A stretch of 64,000 nt of DNA from Pictodentalium vernedei (GCA_031216915.1 CM062291.1:32306484-32370483); one strand, 5' to 3'. Counted from the stretch's first letter, positions 31,404 through 43,232 are shown. A program made the numbers and translations. Notes: generated by a model from the letters alone, not told the origin.

Positions 31404-31924
31404 CAGGGCTTATATTTCATCTTAATTTGGGAGAATCCATTTGGATTCTCGCGAAAATGGTTGCGAGAATCCATACCGGCTATGAGTGATGCAAGATCTC
31501 ATGAGGCCACCATGATTGAATCCCTGTTGTATACTGATAACACATGTTAACCCTTTATACCCAACACAGCTTTTTAATTTTTAAAAAATAAACTGAAAAT
31601 GAAAAATATTTTTAAAAAATAAAGAATATTTACCAATAAAACCTTAGAAATATGGATGTCCCTGGAACCGGCTTGTTGAGCTGGTTCCAATGACAGCCAA
31701 ATTTGTACAATTGTATTGACAAAGTGTCAGGGTATTTCAGGTCATGACAGCCTTGTAGTGGTTAACTTGATTACGACCTGTTAGGCAAAGGGTTAAATTG
31801 ACTCAATTCTTTCCACAGGAATCCTTGCGTGGTGCAGCAAGAATCTACATGGATTCTCGCTGGTTTTGTTACCCGAATATTTACGTGAATCGATTCTCGG
31901 ATTCTCGTCGAAATGTAAGCCCTG
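31404..31924 (+). mobile_element. D element, copy 2 (intact, with C inside)
   Basis: Ends CAGGGCTTATATTTCATC and ...TCGTCGAAATGTAAGCCCTG; exact 5-bp duplication TTTTG (31399-31403 and 31925-31929). Subterminal 'ggagaatccatttggattctc' and 'gaatcgattctcggattctcg' repeats. The C element occupies 31551-31792. The surrounding sequence (31240-31400 and 32690-32800) looks like a reverse-oriented fragment of element L. Confidence 0.9.
31551..31792. mobile_element. Family C TTAA element inside D, copy 2
   Basis: Flanked by TTAA (31547-31550 and 31793-31796); ends CCCTTTATACCCAACACAG and ...CCTGTTAGGCAAAGGG. Core 'aaatatggatgtccctggaaccgg' and near-complement. Confidence 0.83.
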
Positions 31925-31954
31925 TTTTGATCGACCAATCAGGATAGTTGGCAC

Positions 31955-32675
31955 TAGAGATGGGCAATATACCGAAAAACCGAACCGATACCGATATCAT
32001 GGGGACACCGAAAAACCGAACCGACCCAATCTTTGAATACCGAAACCAACAGTATTTTCAATTTTCCCAGTGCATTCACTATTTATAAGGCCTTGGTGAG
32101 GATTGATAGCAGTTGAAGTGTTCATTTTCATGAAAGAAGTGACTGATTTTATTTTTCAGTTTTGTTAAGCCTTAAGGACCAGGGCAGTTGTACTAAATTA
32201 TCAATAGTCTACGACCTGTACATGTCCAGTTGCTTAGCAGTGATTTCTAGCCAAGTCTTGGCTGCCTTAACAGGCAGCCAAGACTTGGCTAGAAATCACT
32301 AACCAGATCATTTTACTACTGTCATCAGGCCCACCTAAAGATGACATCTTCAGGACACACATTCTATGATTACAGACGCCTTAAGTGAGCTTGAAAAGTT
32401 AAGGCGTATTTAGAACAAGTCACCAAATTACTGTAGATATGATCTGTGTTGACAAAAGATTGACAATGTTGAGCCCATCAACAATGGCATGTGTAGCACT
32501 GTGATAGAATGATACAAGAACAACTTATTCTGTATTTTTTCGGACATGGATTCCCCCTTGGTACTATCAGTGAATCTGAAGTCACATACCGAATACCGAA
32601 CCGATACCGCGGTATGCCCACACAAAAATACCGAAACCGATACCGAACTCAAAATTCCAATACCGCCCATCTCTA
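31955..32675. mobile_element. hAT-like element h7 (721 bp)
   Basis: Ends TAGAGATGGGCAATAT and ...ATACCGCCCATCTCTA; exact 8-bp duplication GTTGGCAC (31947-31954 and 32676-32683). Both subterminal regions carry arrays of ACCGAACCGATACCGAAA. The core palindrome 'agtgatttctagccaagtcttggctgcc' and complement (about 32239-32300) has almost no loop. No coding capacity is evident. Confidence 0.92.
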
Positions 32676-32868
32676 GTTGGCACCGGTCTACAACTTCCCA
32701 ATAGGAGCCAGATTCAAGTTTATTCAAACCTAAGTCCACGGGTTCATATTTTGAGCTCATTATAAAGTAAATGCTTGAATAATCTTCTATGTCAGATCCA
32801 CTGCTGCTGAAAACTTTGCCATTTTGACATCAGAGTGCATCATGGGTATAATAATATACTGTCTTACA

Positions 32869-33485
32869 TAGTGTTCAACCGATGATCGGAACCGGCCACC
32901 ACCATCGGCCAATTGTAGGCAATCGGATGACAATGGCAACGGCTCCTGGAACATTGGTTCAACCGATTGTTGCCAAGCATTTTGCAATGATTCATTAATC
33001 GCATTTTATTATCTTGTTCAACTGCTAATGTAAAATGATGCCAATAATACCATTCAATAAAGTTGAGAAAGAACCACAGTGTGTATGCTTAATCTCTCCA
33101 GACGCCCCTTTTATGGGATACACAAGTTAAACGACAAGTGAAGCTCACAATTGAACGTACTTGCGGCAATCGCCAATTCCTACCAGGAAAGTGAAGATTG
33201 TACTCCACTGACTCAGGTCGCAGTAAAATTACCAGTCGCGCACACTTGGGCGGTAAACGTGGCTCTGTGAGAGCCACGATTACCGCCCAAGTGTGCGTGA
33301 CCGGTAATTTTACTACGACTCCAGTCAATAAAGAAAAATGTTTAGTTTAATGTAGTTCTTTCGAACCTCGACTTGTCTAGTAGTGCATGGTATTACAATC
33401 GGGATCGGCATCAGAATCGGCCGATTGTGAGCTCAAATAACCGGTAATTGGTCAGCGACCATTTTTGGTAATCGGTTTAACACTA
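32869..33485. mobile_element. hAT-like element h8 (617 bp)
   Basis: Ends TAGTGTTCAACCGATGATCGG and ...AATCGGTTTAACACTA; exact 8-bp duplication GTCTTACA (32861-32868 and 33486-33493). Subterminal CCGATTG and ATCGG motifs. Core palindrome around 33210-33318 ('accgcccaagtgtgcg' and complement, arms about 50 bp). A second copy (about 50890-51382) is interrupted by h9. Confidence 0.92.
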
Positions 33486-33597
33486 GTCTTACACAAAAGA
33501 ATACCATACACTCCTGTGTGGATTAGCTGCTTTGGAGAACACCAGGTCTGGCATTTTCAGGAGAGCGATATATTCGCTCGCCTACTGCTTGCCTTAA

Positions 33598-33838
33598 CCC
33601 TTTATCCAACAAATCTACCGCATCCACCCGTGTAATATGCAAATTCAGCATTTGAAAAAATATTATTTTTTGAAAGATTTGAACAAAACCATATCAGGTG
33701 ACCCCTCGTTGGAATGAGCACTTCGAGCTCATTCCAATGAGAGGTCACATGATATGGTTTTGTTGAAATTGTTTGAAAAAATTGAAAAAATGATATTTAA
33801 AATAATAAATTTTGATATCGTCTGGGTTGGGTAAAGGG
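33598..33838. mobile_element. Family A TTAA element, copy 6, inside G
   Basis: Flanked by TTAA (33594-33597 and 33839-33842). Ends CCCTTTATCCAACAAATC and ...GGGTTGGGTAAAGGG. Core 'gtgacccctcgttggaatgagc' and a slightly divergent complement. Removing it restores the G sequence 'gcctactgcttgccttaa'. Confidence 0.9.
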
Positions 33839-34043
33839 TTAAAAAAAAAAAAATTAATGAGGGCAAAAACTAGCCCGTCTGGCCTTAGAAAATAATGACC
33901 CACATCTTTTCGGATCTCTGCTATGTTAGTACTCTGTAAGACGGCCAAACTGCCCATCCCACACCTCCGGGCCTCACAGAGGCCCGGAGGTATGGGAGGG
34001 GCAGTGTAGCTGTCTCACAGAGACTACCTTGTTAGCAACACTA

Positions 34044-34356
34044 CAGTTAAAATTAGAAGTCCTGTCACGAACTGTGCGCTTATCTAGGCTTAATTGTGCG
34101 TATGAATTGCGCGCAATTGCCATATCGAATGGCATCCAAAGCACGACAGGTTCTCCTGGTTACTCATAGCAAACACGGGCAATGTTTCTGCCAATGGACC
34201 TCCGGGTCACCCGGAGGTCCATTGGCTGAAACATTGCTTGTGCACAGGCCATATTTATAGAATTTGATAGCCTTATTATGGTCATAACGCGTAGATTAAC
34301 GTGCATATCGACGTGCTATTTGTGCGCATTTCGGGACAGGACTTTTAGTTTTAACT
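34044..34356. mobile_element. TA-3 element, copy 1, inside G
   Basis: Flanked by TA; ends CAGTTAAAATTAGAAGTCC and ...GGACTTTTAGTTTTAACTG. Removing it restores the G sequence ('aacacTAaataaaatg' against 'agcaccaaataaaatg' in other copies), so TA is the duplicated target. Core 'gccaatggacctccgggtc' with complement: this core is nearly the same as that of TA-1 although the ends differ. Confidence 0.88.
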
Positions 34357-34604
34357 GTAAATAAAATGTACAAAGCCCACAAGGCTGAATTCATTAATAG
34401 TAAAACTTCATTTTGCAACTTTTAGCTTTTGTAAGCTTAAGGAGAGCTACTCACTCCCCTAGGCCAAGCAAGGGGAGCGATTTTTAGCCCTCCTGCATTT
34501 TTAAGAATGCCAAGTCTGGAACACCTCCCTATTGATAGGGCAATTTTAACAGACATACAGGCTGAAATAAGATTCATACAGAGTGGGAAAATTCCACAAA
34601 ATTA

Positions 34605-35632
34605 ACAAGAGCTGGACTTTCGTCCTGTGCCCACCCCCACGTGGTGTATCACCTAGTGTGGGCATACCTATGATCAACAAATATTATTAATGAATATTCT
34701 CGTACGGACTGATGGACGGAAGCTGTCCAGTATCCCCCCCCCCCTTCCATTTTCTTCGAAAGTTTTCAACAATTTCCAAAAATTTCTAAGTCAAAAGGTA
34801 TGGTAAATTGTTTGGTGTTTGGAAGTTTTATGCAATGAGGAAGAAGTCTTTGTCATAGGCAAACTGCATGCCATATTTCAATGAAATCCGATAACCCATA
34901 CCTGAGGTACAGGCTGAACAGACAAATAATGTCTATTTCCTACAATTTCTATGTCAAAAAAGGGGGATAACTCTAAAAAGGAGAATGTGAGAAATATCGT
35001 TGAATCCTTTGAACCCCAATCCAGTATGCCCACCCCCTCCCATTTTCTTCGAAAGTTTTCAACAATTTCCAATAATTTCTAAGTCAAAAGGTATGGTAAA
35101 TTGTTTGGTGTTTGGAAGTTTTATGCAATGTGGCAGAAGCCTTTGTCATAGGAAAACTGCATGCCATACTTCAATGAAATCCGATAACCCATACCTGAGA
35201 TACAGGCTGAACAGACAAATAATGTCTATTTCCTACAATTTCTATGTCAGAAACGGGGGATAACTCTAAAAAGGAGAATGTGAGAAATATCGTTGAATCC
35301 TTTTTTTAAAGCCTATACCATAAGCAGTGTTCATGGCAAATTTCATTGCAATAGAACATTCTATACCCGAGATACAGTCTGAACAGACAAAATTTGGCTC
35401 GGACGGACACAATTTCTAAGTGAACAAGTAATAAAAAAAAAAATAATACAAAAAAATAACTAGTGTGGGCATACCTATAACCAACAAATATTATAAAAAA
35501 TAATAATTTACTTAAGTTATGAATAGTCTCGGACAGACTCACACACAGACGCACAGACGGATGGACGGATGGACAGATGGACGCATGTAATCAAGTATAC
35601 CCCCATTTTCTTTGAAAGTGGGGGTAAAATAA
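34605..35632 (+). repeat. GGAC-ended dispersed repeat with internal duplication
   Basis: Two direct copies of about 275 bp (34733-35003 and 35028-35302; 'ccattttcttcgaaagttttcaacaatttcc' to 'aaatatcgttgaatcc') differ by few bases. The right part has 'gacggatggacggatggac' followed by a hairpin (cccccattttc...gaaagtgggggt). Frames at 34878-35072 and 35000-35263 read the two copies. Confidence 0.75.
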
Positions 35633-36264
35633 ACATACATGTATGTTTTTTTAGGAACACAAGAGTATATAAAAATAGGGAAGTTGGAAAACTATATTGA
35701 TGATACATGTAGCTGCTGGTGTTGTAGTTTAAAAAATGTAGTCTGGGAAAAGTAATTAGTATTGTGTGACAATAACACTATTAGTGTATTTCTTCCGTCA
35801 GTTTATGGCCATTGGTAATTGAGTTTACTGTTGACCTGTTGGATTTGTATATCAACAGAAGTGTGTTATTTTGACCAAAGCTTATTTATTATATCAACTG
35901 CTCTGTGTAGTAGTGTTTCACTGTTAAACATGTCCACCCAATCTGACAAAGAAATTCAATCAAGGCTTGTGCAAATTGCAGTAGAGACAAGATGATTTCA
36001 TTTGTTTTTAGTGGAAGAGATGTTATCTTTCTTCTTGGTTCAGCAGCAGCTTGAGTGACAATAGTGAAGGAAAAGTGCATTCCTAGCTTCCTACTAAACT
36101 CTTGTAACCTAGTAGTGATACATGTTTCCCAAACATTAATTAACAAATTCTACTGAACTGTAAAAGAAATAGTACCAGAACATGTAGTAGTTTTTAATGG
36201 CTGGGTGCGAACTGTTGACCCCCTATAACTTCTTGTAACTTTAAATATTGATACCATGACCACA
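35633..36264. other. No recognisable feature
   Basis: AT-rich sequence. No terminal or tandem repeats were seen. Confidence 0.5.
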
Positions 36265-36268
36265 TTAA

Positions 36269-36499
36269 CTGTTTACCCAACAAATCGCCCGCATCCGCAC
36301 GCGTAATATGCAGCTGAAAAAATATTATTTTTCAAAAAATTTCAACAAAACTATATCATGTGACCCCTCTTTGGAACGAGCCCGTCGAACTCGTTCCAAA
36401 TAGGGGTCACATGATATGGTTTTGTTGAAATTTTTTGAAAAAATTCAAAAAATGATATTTAAAATAATAAATTTTAAATCGTCTGCGTTGGGTAAAGGG
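36269..36499. mobile_element. Family A TTAA element, copy 7
   Basis: Flanked by TTAA (36265-36268 and 36500-36503). Ends CTGTTTACCCAACAAATC and ...TGCGTTGGGTAAAGGG. Core 'gacccctctttggaacgagcc' and complement. Confidence 0.9.
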
Positions 36500-36503
36500 T
36501 TAA

Positions 36504-37470
36504 CTTGCAAGCCTCACGATATTTCAACCAGAGGTAAATATGGACATAATGCCCACACTGCAACTGCATGTAACTATCTCCAGGATATTCTACCCAGAGG
36601 TAAATATAGGGCTTCCACCCCAGAAATAGGTCCCAGACCCCACTTGACCATAAAGCAGAACATGGTTACCACCTGTGATGTCCCAATAAAAATCCCTCAA
36701 GTGGAAACGGCTTGCACAGGCAAAATAATGATGGGCGATTTGTAGCTCACCTGGGGGTGATTTAATGTGGGCGATTGTGGCTCCTCTGAAATTTTGAAAT
36801 GGTCAGACCTGCACTAACAAAACATCCTCAACATTGGTGAACATTACAACATGTTTGGCATGTCAAACTGAACACAAATGTTCAGCATAAACTCTAAATT
36901 AATGAAACAGCAATAAGGCATCTGGTGCAGAGAATGAATTCCCATGGTGAATAGTGTCTCATTTTCTGGTTAAGGTAACCCCTGTCAAGAAAGTACAAAA
37001 ACGCCAACACAAAGCATTCTATATGATGTATTGTGCCAGCATTGGCCTGTATTATACTAGTCACTGTCAACATCCAACTTGTTTTCTTATCAAACAATTG
37101 ATCTGTGGGTCTAATTTCAATGTACCATAGAGTTCATACAAACATGACTTACAATACTGGCATCAAAATTTAACTGTTCATTGCATTCAATTTGACATAT
37201 ATTACTGTCTATACATAATACATTCATCTTATCTTCCTCCTTTTTATGCGACATCCATTAGATGTGCTGCAGGTGTAAAAAAAAATGAACGAAAAAAGTA
37301 TTTGTGCATAGCCGTCTGGAATCAAGTAACTAAGGAATGGAAATCCGATCCGACAACATGTGTGTTGCCATTTAATTACATTTCTAATTCTTTAAATATT
37401 TGATTCATGAAACAATATACAAACTTTAATAATAATGGCCACAATAATCTGATTTCCATGTTTTGATGGG
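36504..37470. other. No recognisable feature
   Basis: Mixed sequence. The 109-codon frame at 36416-36745 starts inside family A and has no known domain. Confidence 0.5.
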
Positions 37471-37474
37471 TGTA

Positions 37475-37730
37475 CAGTACATGGAGAGTGGATTGTAACT
37501 AAATCACCTGGGGAGTGGAGTTATCACCCAAAGTATCACTTTCAAATTCTGTACATGTAGTCAAAAAACACAAGCAATGTTTCAGCCAATGGACCTCCGG
37601 GTATACCCGGAGGTCCATTGGCTGGAACTTTGCTTGTGCTTGTAATGCTTTGCAGCAAATTTGCAATTATTGCTTGGGTGGAATCTCCACTCTGTGGGTG
37701 ATTTAGTAATAATACACTCTCCACGTACTG
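37475..37730. mobile_element. TA-1 element, copy 4
   Basis: Flanked by TA (37473-37474 and 37731-37732); ends CAGTACATGGAGAGTGG and ...CTCTCCACGTACTG. The core 'gccaatggacctccgggtata' is mirrored exactly. Confidence 0.92.
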
Positions 37731-37751
37731 TAACTGCCATAATGCCAGCTC

Positions 37752-38283
37752 TAGGACTGTCACGATTAATCGATTGTTGATCGGTCACGGCGAAATCGAT
37801 TAGTATTTTTCGTTGTCGAATAATCGGTAAATTGTATCCCGCTTTAGACATTTAATAATTTAAAAAAATTTGATGAAAAAACTATTGTTTCTAAAGGTAA
37901 AGATTTAAGAACATCGATGTTAAACCCCAAAAAGCGGTTGGAAGCTTTTGTCTTTCAGGTACATTCATCAAAGCTTTGATGTTCTGAACTTTTGAACCGT
38001 CAGTATAATAATCAAGACCGGTCGGCAGTTGCGAAGTTCGCAACTGCCGACCGGTCTTGATTATTACACTGACGGTTCAAAAGTTCAGAACACCAAAGCT
38101 TTGAATGTACCTAAAAGAGGATCGTCTTCGTTGTTTACCAGAGGTAGGTCAACTGACGTGAACTTCATTTTTTATTGACTTCAGATAGAGGGAGAGAGGG
38201 TCATCTAGGTACGATTAATCGATTATTATCGATTATTTGCGACAATTAATCAATTCCTAAATTTAAAAATCGTGACAGTCACA
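37752..38283. mobile_element. hAT-like element h2, copy 1 (532 bp)
   Basis: Ends TAGGACTGTCACGATTAATCG and ...AAAATCGTGACAGTCACA; exact 8-bp duplication GCCAGCTC (37744-37751 and 38284-38291). Subterminal repeats of ATCGATTA. The core palindrome (about 37962-38110) has arms over 60 bp ('agaccggtcggcagttgcg' at its tip). Copy 2 is at 53621-54159. Confidence 0.93.
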
Positions 38284-38323
38284 GCCAGCTCGTCTCTGTG
38301 TCTGAGCTGACATTTAGTTGGTA

Positions 38324-38560
38324 CAGTACAGATGTCAAGGACTGGTTGTAATACATGCGTGGGCAGTCCATGCATGCATTTACCAGGTCATAAAAATAAA
38401 AATCATCATCAGCAAAATTTTAATTAATGAAGCACCGTGCACAACTCTGTGATTCATTAATCAAAGTTTTGATCACCAATTCACTATTCCTATAATTAGT
38501 GTTTGAAATCTAATATTATTGCGTAGGTGGAAATATTGCCCACGCATAGACAGGAGCATA
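38324..38560. mobile_element. TA-4 element, copy 2, right end worn
   Basis: TA at 38322-38323 and CAGTACAGATGTCAAGGAC. The interior 'aaaattttaattaatgaagc' and 'gtggaaatattgcccacgc' matches 10153-10395 in the opposite orientation. The right end fades near 'catagacagg'. Confidence 0.7.
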
Positions 38561-38892
38561 GCAATAGGGGGGGGGGGGGGGGTGTCACCTCACCCCCACC
38601 CCCTCCCCAATCCTGGCCAAAATTTCCTATAGTTGGAAATTTCGGAGGGCAAGTCATGAGTAGTTGGAAATTCCATCTCTCTGGATTTTAGAGATTTGTT
38701 TACTAAATACAGATGATTAAATATTCGAATGAGGATGGTCACATGGAGTGGGTAATATAGATTGGTGGTAGAAAAATCAAGAACAGTATTTCAGCATGTT
38801 TCTTATTTTGGGCAAAGGTTTTACTGACTGGAATTTACAATAATCTATGGGCCTGTCCAAAAAATTGGCTGGTGGCTTTCGTAGCAACAATA

Positions 38893-41447
38893 AGACAAGA
38901 GGCCCCAGGGGGCCTGAGGGCGCTCACCTGACATGGTAGCCTAAATATCAACCCAGAGAATTGATTTCCACAAGTTGCATCTGCTCCTCCTAAGAAAAGC
39001 TGAAACCAAATATCCAAATATTCTGACCAGTGGATCTAAAAAAAGATTTTTAAAGAATATTCCTCATACTGAACTAAGTCATAATTCGGGCTCCCACAGG
39101 GAGCCCATATATGAACCCAGGGACTTGGCTTTAACAAACCTGAATCTCACACCCCTAAGGATTCTGCACACCAAATATCAAAACATTCCGACTGCTGGAT
39201 CTGAAGAAGAAGATTTTTAAAGAAAATTCCTCATTTTGAACCAAGTTACAATTCGAGCTCCCACAATCAGCCCAAATATGGACCTAGGGACATGGCTTGA
39301 ACAAACTTGAATCTTACCCCCCTAAGGATGCTGCATAAAAAATATCAAAAGCATTCATCTGCTGGATCTAAAGATTTTTAAAGAAAATTCCTCATTTTGA
39401 ACTAAGTTGTCATTCAGGCTCCCATAGTGAGCCCAAATATGAACCACTTGGCTTGAACAAACTTGAATCTCAGCCCCCAAGGTTGCTCCATGCCAAATAT
39501 CAAAACATTTCAACTGCTGAATCTGAAGAAGAAGATTTTTAAAGAAAAATTCCTCATATTGACTAAGTTATAATTTGGGCTCCCACAGGGAGCCCACATA
39601 TGGACCCATGGACTTGGCTTTAACACACTTGAATCCCCCCCACCCCCCAAGGATGCTACTCACCACATATCAAACCATTCGGACTGCTGGATCTGAAGAA
39701 GAAGATTTTTTAAGAAAATTCCTCATTTCGAACAAAGTTACAATTCAAGCTCCCACAGTGAGCCCAAATATGGACCTAGGGACATGGCTTGAACAAACTT
39801 GAATCTCACCCCCCTAAGGATGCTGCATACCAAATATCACAAGATTCTGCCTGCTGGATCGTGAGAAGAAGATTTTCAAAGAAATTTGCCTGAAATGCAC
39901 TAAGTTCGAATTTGGGCTTCTATCGTGAGCCCAAATATGAATCCAGGTGGCTGATTTGAACAAACTGGAATCAGATCCACCCCACAATGTTGCATACCAA
40001 ATATCAAAAGATTCTGCCTGCAGGATCTGGAGAAGAAGATTTTTTGAAGAAATTTGCCTGAAATGCACTAAGTTCAAATTTGAGCTTCTATAGTGAGCCC
40101 AAATATGAATCTAGGGAGCCGATTTGAACAAAATAGAATCAGATCCACCCCACAATGTTGCATACCCAATATCAAAAGATTCTGCCTGCTGGATCTTGAG
40201 AAGAAGATTTTCAAAGAAATTTGCCTGAAATGCACTAAGTTCAAATTTGGGCTCCTATACTGAGCCCAAATATAAACCCAAGGGGCCGATTTGAACAAAC
40301 TTGAATCAGATCCACCCCACAATGTTGCATACCAAATATCAAAAGATTCTGCCTGCTGGATCTGGAGAAGAAGATTTTCAAAGAAATTTACCTGAAATGC
40401 AGTAAGTTCAAATTTGGGCTCCTATACTGAGCCCAAATATAAACCCAGGGGGCCAATTTGAACAAACTTGAATCAGATCCACCCCACAATGTTGCATACC
40501 AAATATCAAAAGATTCTGCCTGCTGGATCTGGAGAAGAAGATTTTTTAAGAAATTTGCCTGAAATGCACTAAGTTCGAAATCGGGCTCCTATACTGAGCC
40601 CAAATATGAACCCAGGGGGCGGATTTGAACAAACTTGAATCAGATCCACCCTCCAATGTTGCATACCAAATATCAAAAGATTCTGCATGCTGGATCTGGA
40701 GAAGAAGATTTTTTAATGTTTTTCCCATTGCCTACAGTGTTAAAAAGTGCTGACTCAGCACTTTTTCAAAGTCCCGAAACTGTACCCTATGATAAAACCG
40801 ATGGCAATTTTTTTTTACCAGTTCTTTCTGTTGGTCCTAAGGAAGCTTCACACCAAATAAAAATTCTCGGTGCCGTGCAGTTTTGGAGATATGGGCGTTT
40901 TAATTTTTTTCTATTTTTAGCTCCTGTGGTTCCCACGGGGCTACAGGAAAAAAAATTTCTGCATAAATTAGGTACTTATGACCCAATAAGCCCTCACATA
41001 AAATTTGGTTCAAATTGGCCTCTCGGTTTAAAAAATAGAAATTTGGGGTGGGGCCAAAATTTTTGCTCCTCCCATAACATCGCCAAGTATAGACCTACAA
41101 ACTTCTCTTGAACAAACTTGAGTCTACACCTCAAAAGGAAGCTGCATACCAAATATCAAGTCTCTGCTATTGCTGGTTCTTGAGAAGAAGATTTTTTAAG
41201 AATTGGAGCATTTTTGCCCCACCTCTCTGCTCAATATGAGCCGAAACCTAATTTGCCCAAAAATCAAAATGCCGCTATATAACCCCTACTCACATGAAAT
41301 TTCATTAACATGCGGCCAGTGGTTTGGAAGAAAAAGACCCAAACACCACCTTCACGCCGGACGACGGACGCCGGACAACGGACGACGGACGACGGACGAA
41401 AAGTGATCAGAAAAGCTCACCCTGACTTTCAGTCAGGTGAGCTAATA
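38893..41447 (+). mobile_element. CAAGAGGCC-type element L, copy 2
   Basis: Starts 'acaagaggccccagggggcc' and 'gggcgctcacctgaca'. Ten or so internal repeats of about 168 bp (39020-40700; 'accaaatatcaaaagattctgcctgctgg', 'gagaagaagatttt'). The 3' module (40716-41447) is almost identical to that of copy 1. It ends with GACGGAC minisatellite, hairpin 'caccctgactttcagtcaggtg' and 'agctaa'. No protein domain; the 158-codon frame at 40635-41111 also exists in copy 1 but spans the non-coding module. Helitron-like termini are a hypothesis. Confidence 0.75.
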
Positions 41448-41784
41448 ACAGGGTGGGATTATCAATATCAGGAAAATATCCAGAAACGCATTTATACAGT
41501 AACAATATACATGTACATGTAGTGGCTCTGGACAGTTGATGTCTCATGTCACATTCTACTAATAGTCTAATACTCTACTATAAAATGGTATACACATCCT
41601 AAACTGATTTCATTGTTTTATGAAACGGGAATGAATGTCAAAACCATATCCACACATTTTTTTTTTACTTTTTTTCCAGTTTGGTTTCCCTTTAGTTCCA
41701 GTTTCGGGTAAACCAGTTTCGGGTAAACCAACTATCAACTCTAGTCATAAAATGAACTAGCGAATACTGCAATGGCAGTTTTAA

Positions 41785-42016
41785 CTTTTTACCCAACGTA
41801 ACGGCCAAAACCGGCCAGCGCTATTCTAAAATATCGTCAATTTTCATTATTTTTTGTCTCAAAAACATAGGTTATGACTCCCCGTTGGAACGAGCTCGTC
41901 GAGCTCATTCCAATGAGGGGTCATAACCTATGTATTTGAGTAAAAAAAATGAAAAAAATTAGTTACTTAAAATCTTTTTTTGCAAGTGTCGTCTGCTTTT
42001 CATGTAAGGTAAAGGG
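41785..42016. mobile_element. Family B TTAA element, copy 4
   Basis: Flanked by TTAA (41781-41784 and 42017-42020). Ends CTTTTTACCCAACGTAACGG and ...TGTAAGGTAAAGGG. Core 'atgactccccgttggaacgagctcg' and near-complement. Confidence 0.9.
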
Positions 42017-42128
42017 TTAAACCAGTACATGAACAAAATGTTCGTAATTTAATACACCGACGTTTGATGATGAAATTGGACTCTCAACAACTTCCCGAAC
42101 TCAATAACTATGTAAAGTTTCAAATTCA

Positions 42129-43189
42129 CCCTTTACCCAACAGAGGATATCAAAATTTATTATTTTAGTTTTTTTATTTAATTTTTCAAAAAAGATCAAC
42201 AAAACCACATCATGTGACCCTCATTGGAACGAGCTCAATGACCTTGTTCCAATGAGGGGTCTAGTGTTGAAACAACTAATTGACGCCTACGCGATTTTTG
42301 TCAAAAGTCTGTAAAAATCTGTACCGGTAGTTGACTAATCGATACGTTTTTTAGGCAGGGGGTGTGTTAATACAGATAAACTAAAATATTGAAACAATGT
42401 AACTACACTGCATTGGTTTTACGTTTGTCTTCAAAACAAGAGTGTCAGCTATTCTACGAGGCAATTCTACATGCACAGTTTACTGTGGGCCTCGTGCTGC
42501 ACTCATGATCAATGTGTCTGGGATGTCTTTGATCTGTCAAAATATCCGGTTCAAAGCCCGGTGAGGAAATAAAGGTATGGAAACTTTTGAAATCAGAATC
42601 ACAGTACAGAACGACTGGTAGTCCAGGGGCCAGTACAAACCGTAAAGATGTGTATAAATGGTCAGGTACAAAATGACCAGGGTATGAAATACCCACCATC
42701 CTTAGTGCGTAGTCTATGGTTATTTCCGTTGTCAAGTGAGCATAATAGCACAGCAAGAAATTATGGCTGAAGTTGGGACGCCACGCCATCTGAAACGTTA
42801 TTCATCAGTTTAATGGTCGATTTCAAAATTTGTTTTCGTTAAATTCGTTCAGTGAAACTACGTCAAGGTAAACCTATTTTGAGACAAAGTTTTATTGATG
42901 CCGTTAAGTGTTTCATACAGAAGATCACAGAGTCTATCACTATTCAGCAGGTATCTTTATAATAGGCCTATAGAAAAGTTATAGTATTATAATGATACAG
43001 CATGCTGCCGATTAGTCAAATTCGACTCGATTTTCGGCCGGCAACTAGTCAACTCCAAAATTCAGAAGTCGTTTCAACACTAGAGGGGTCACATGATATG
43101 GTTTTGTTGAAATTTTTTTAACCTTTTTTTTTTAACTGCTTAACTTGAAAATTATGTGGACGAATGCAATCAAATCATTTCGTAAAGAG
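42129..43189. mobile_element. Family A TTAA element, copy 8, carrying h6
   Basis: The right flank TTAA is at 43190-43193; the left is changed to TTCA (42125-42128). The left arm and core run to 'ttccaatgaggggtc' at 42261, then h6 interrupts, and the remainder continues from 'gaggggtcacatgatatgg' at 43083. Confidence 0.88.
42262..43082. mobile_element. hAT-like element h6 (821 bp) inside family A
   Basis: Ends TAGTGTTGAAACAACTAATTG and ...AGAAGTCGTTTCAACACTA; exact 8-bp duplication GAGGGGTC (42254-42261 and 43083-43090) copied from the A core. A 111-codon minus-strand frame (42454-42789) lies inside. Its 'PGFEP' reading arises from a tRNA-like 'ccggttcaaagcccgg' segment, so it may be SINE-derived; I assign no function. 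Confidence 0.92.
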
Positions 43190-43232
43190 TTAATACAAGA
43201 AAAACTAGGGGAATTACAATCTACACTTTTAA

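Larger units (their letters stand above)
33543..34518. mobile_element. G element, copy 4, carrying family A and TA-3
   Basis: Ends CAGGTCTGGCATTTTCAGG and ...AAGAATGCCAAGTCTG; exact 6-bp duplication GAACAC (33537-33542 and 34519-34524). A family A element is inserted at a TTAA (33598-33838) and a TA-3 element at a TA (about 34046-34360). Core 'ccacacctccgggcctcac' and complement near 33959-34000. Confidence 0.9.

Noticed and set aside
34044-34356. TTAA target for the TA-3 elements
   Set aside because: TTAA occurs at both ends as part of the inverted repeat (CAGTTAAAAC). Removing the element from its G host shows that only TA is duplicated.
38930-40710. CRISPR-like array of repeats
   Set aside because: Units of 168 bp are diverged throughout, with no short repeat plus unique spacer pattern; the context is eukaryotic.
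40635-41111. 158-codon frame whose translation also occurs at 20195-20578
   Set aside because: Conservation is at DNA level over the whole 3' module of two CAAGAGGCC elements, including stretches outside the frame. The peptide has no domain and the frame is broken relative to the other copy.
42454-42789. 111-codon minus-strand frame inside h6 as a captured gene
   Set aside because: 'PGFEPD' comes from tRNA-like sequence 'ccggttcaaagcccgg', typical of SINE translation. I see no transposase motif and no other support.
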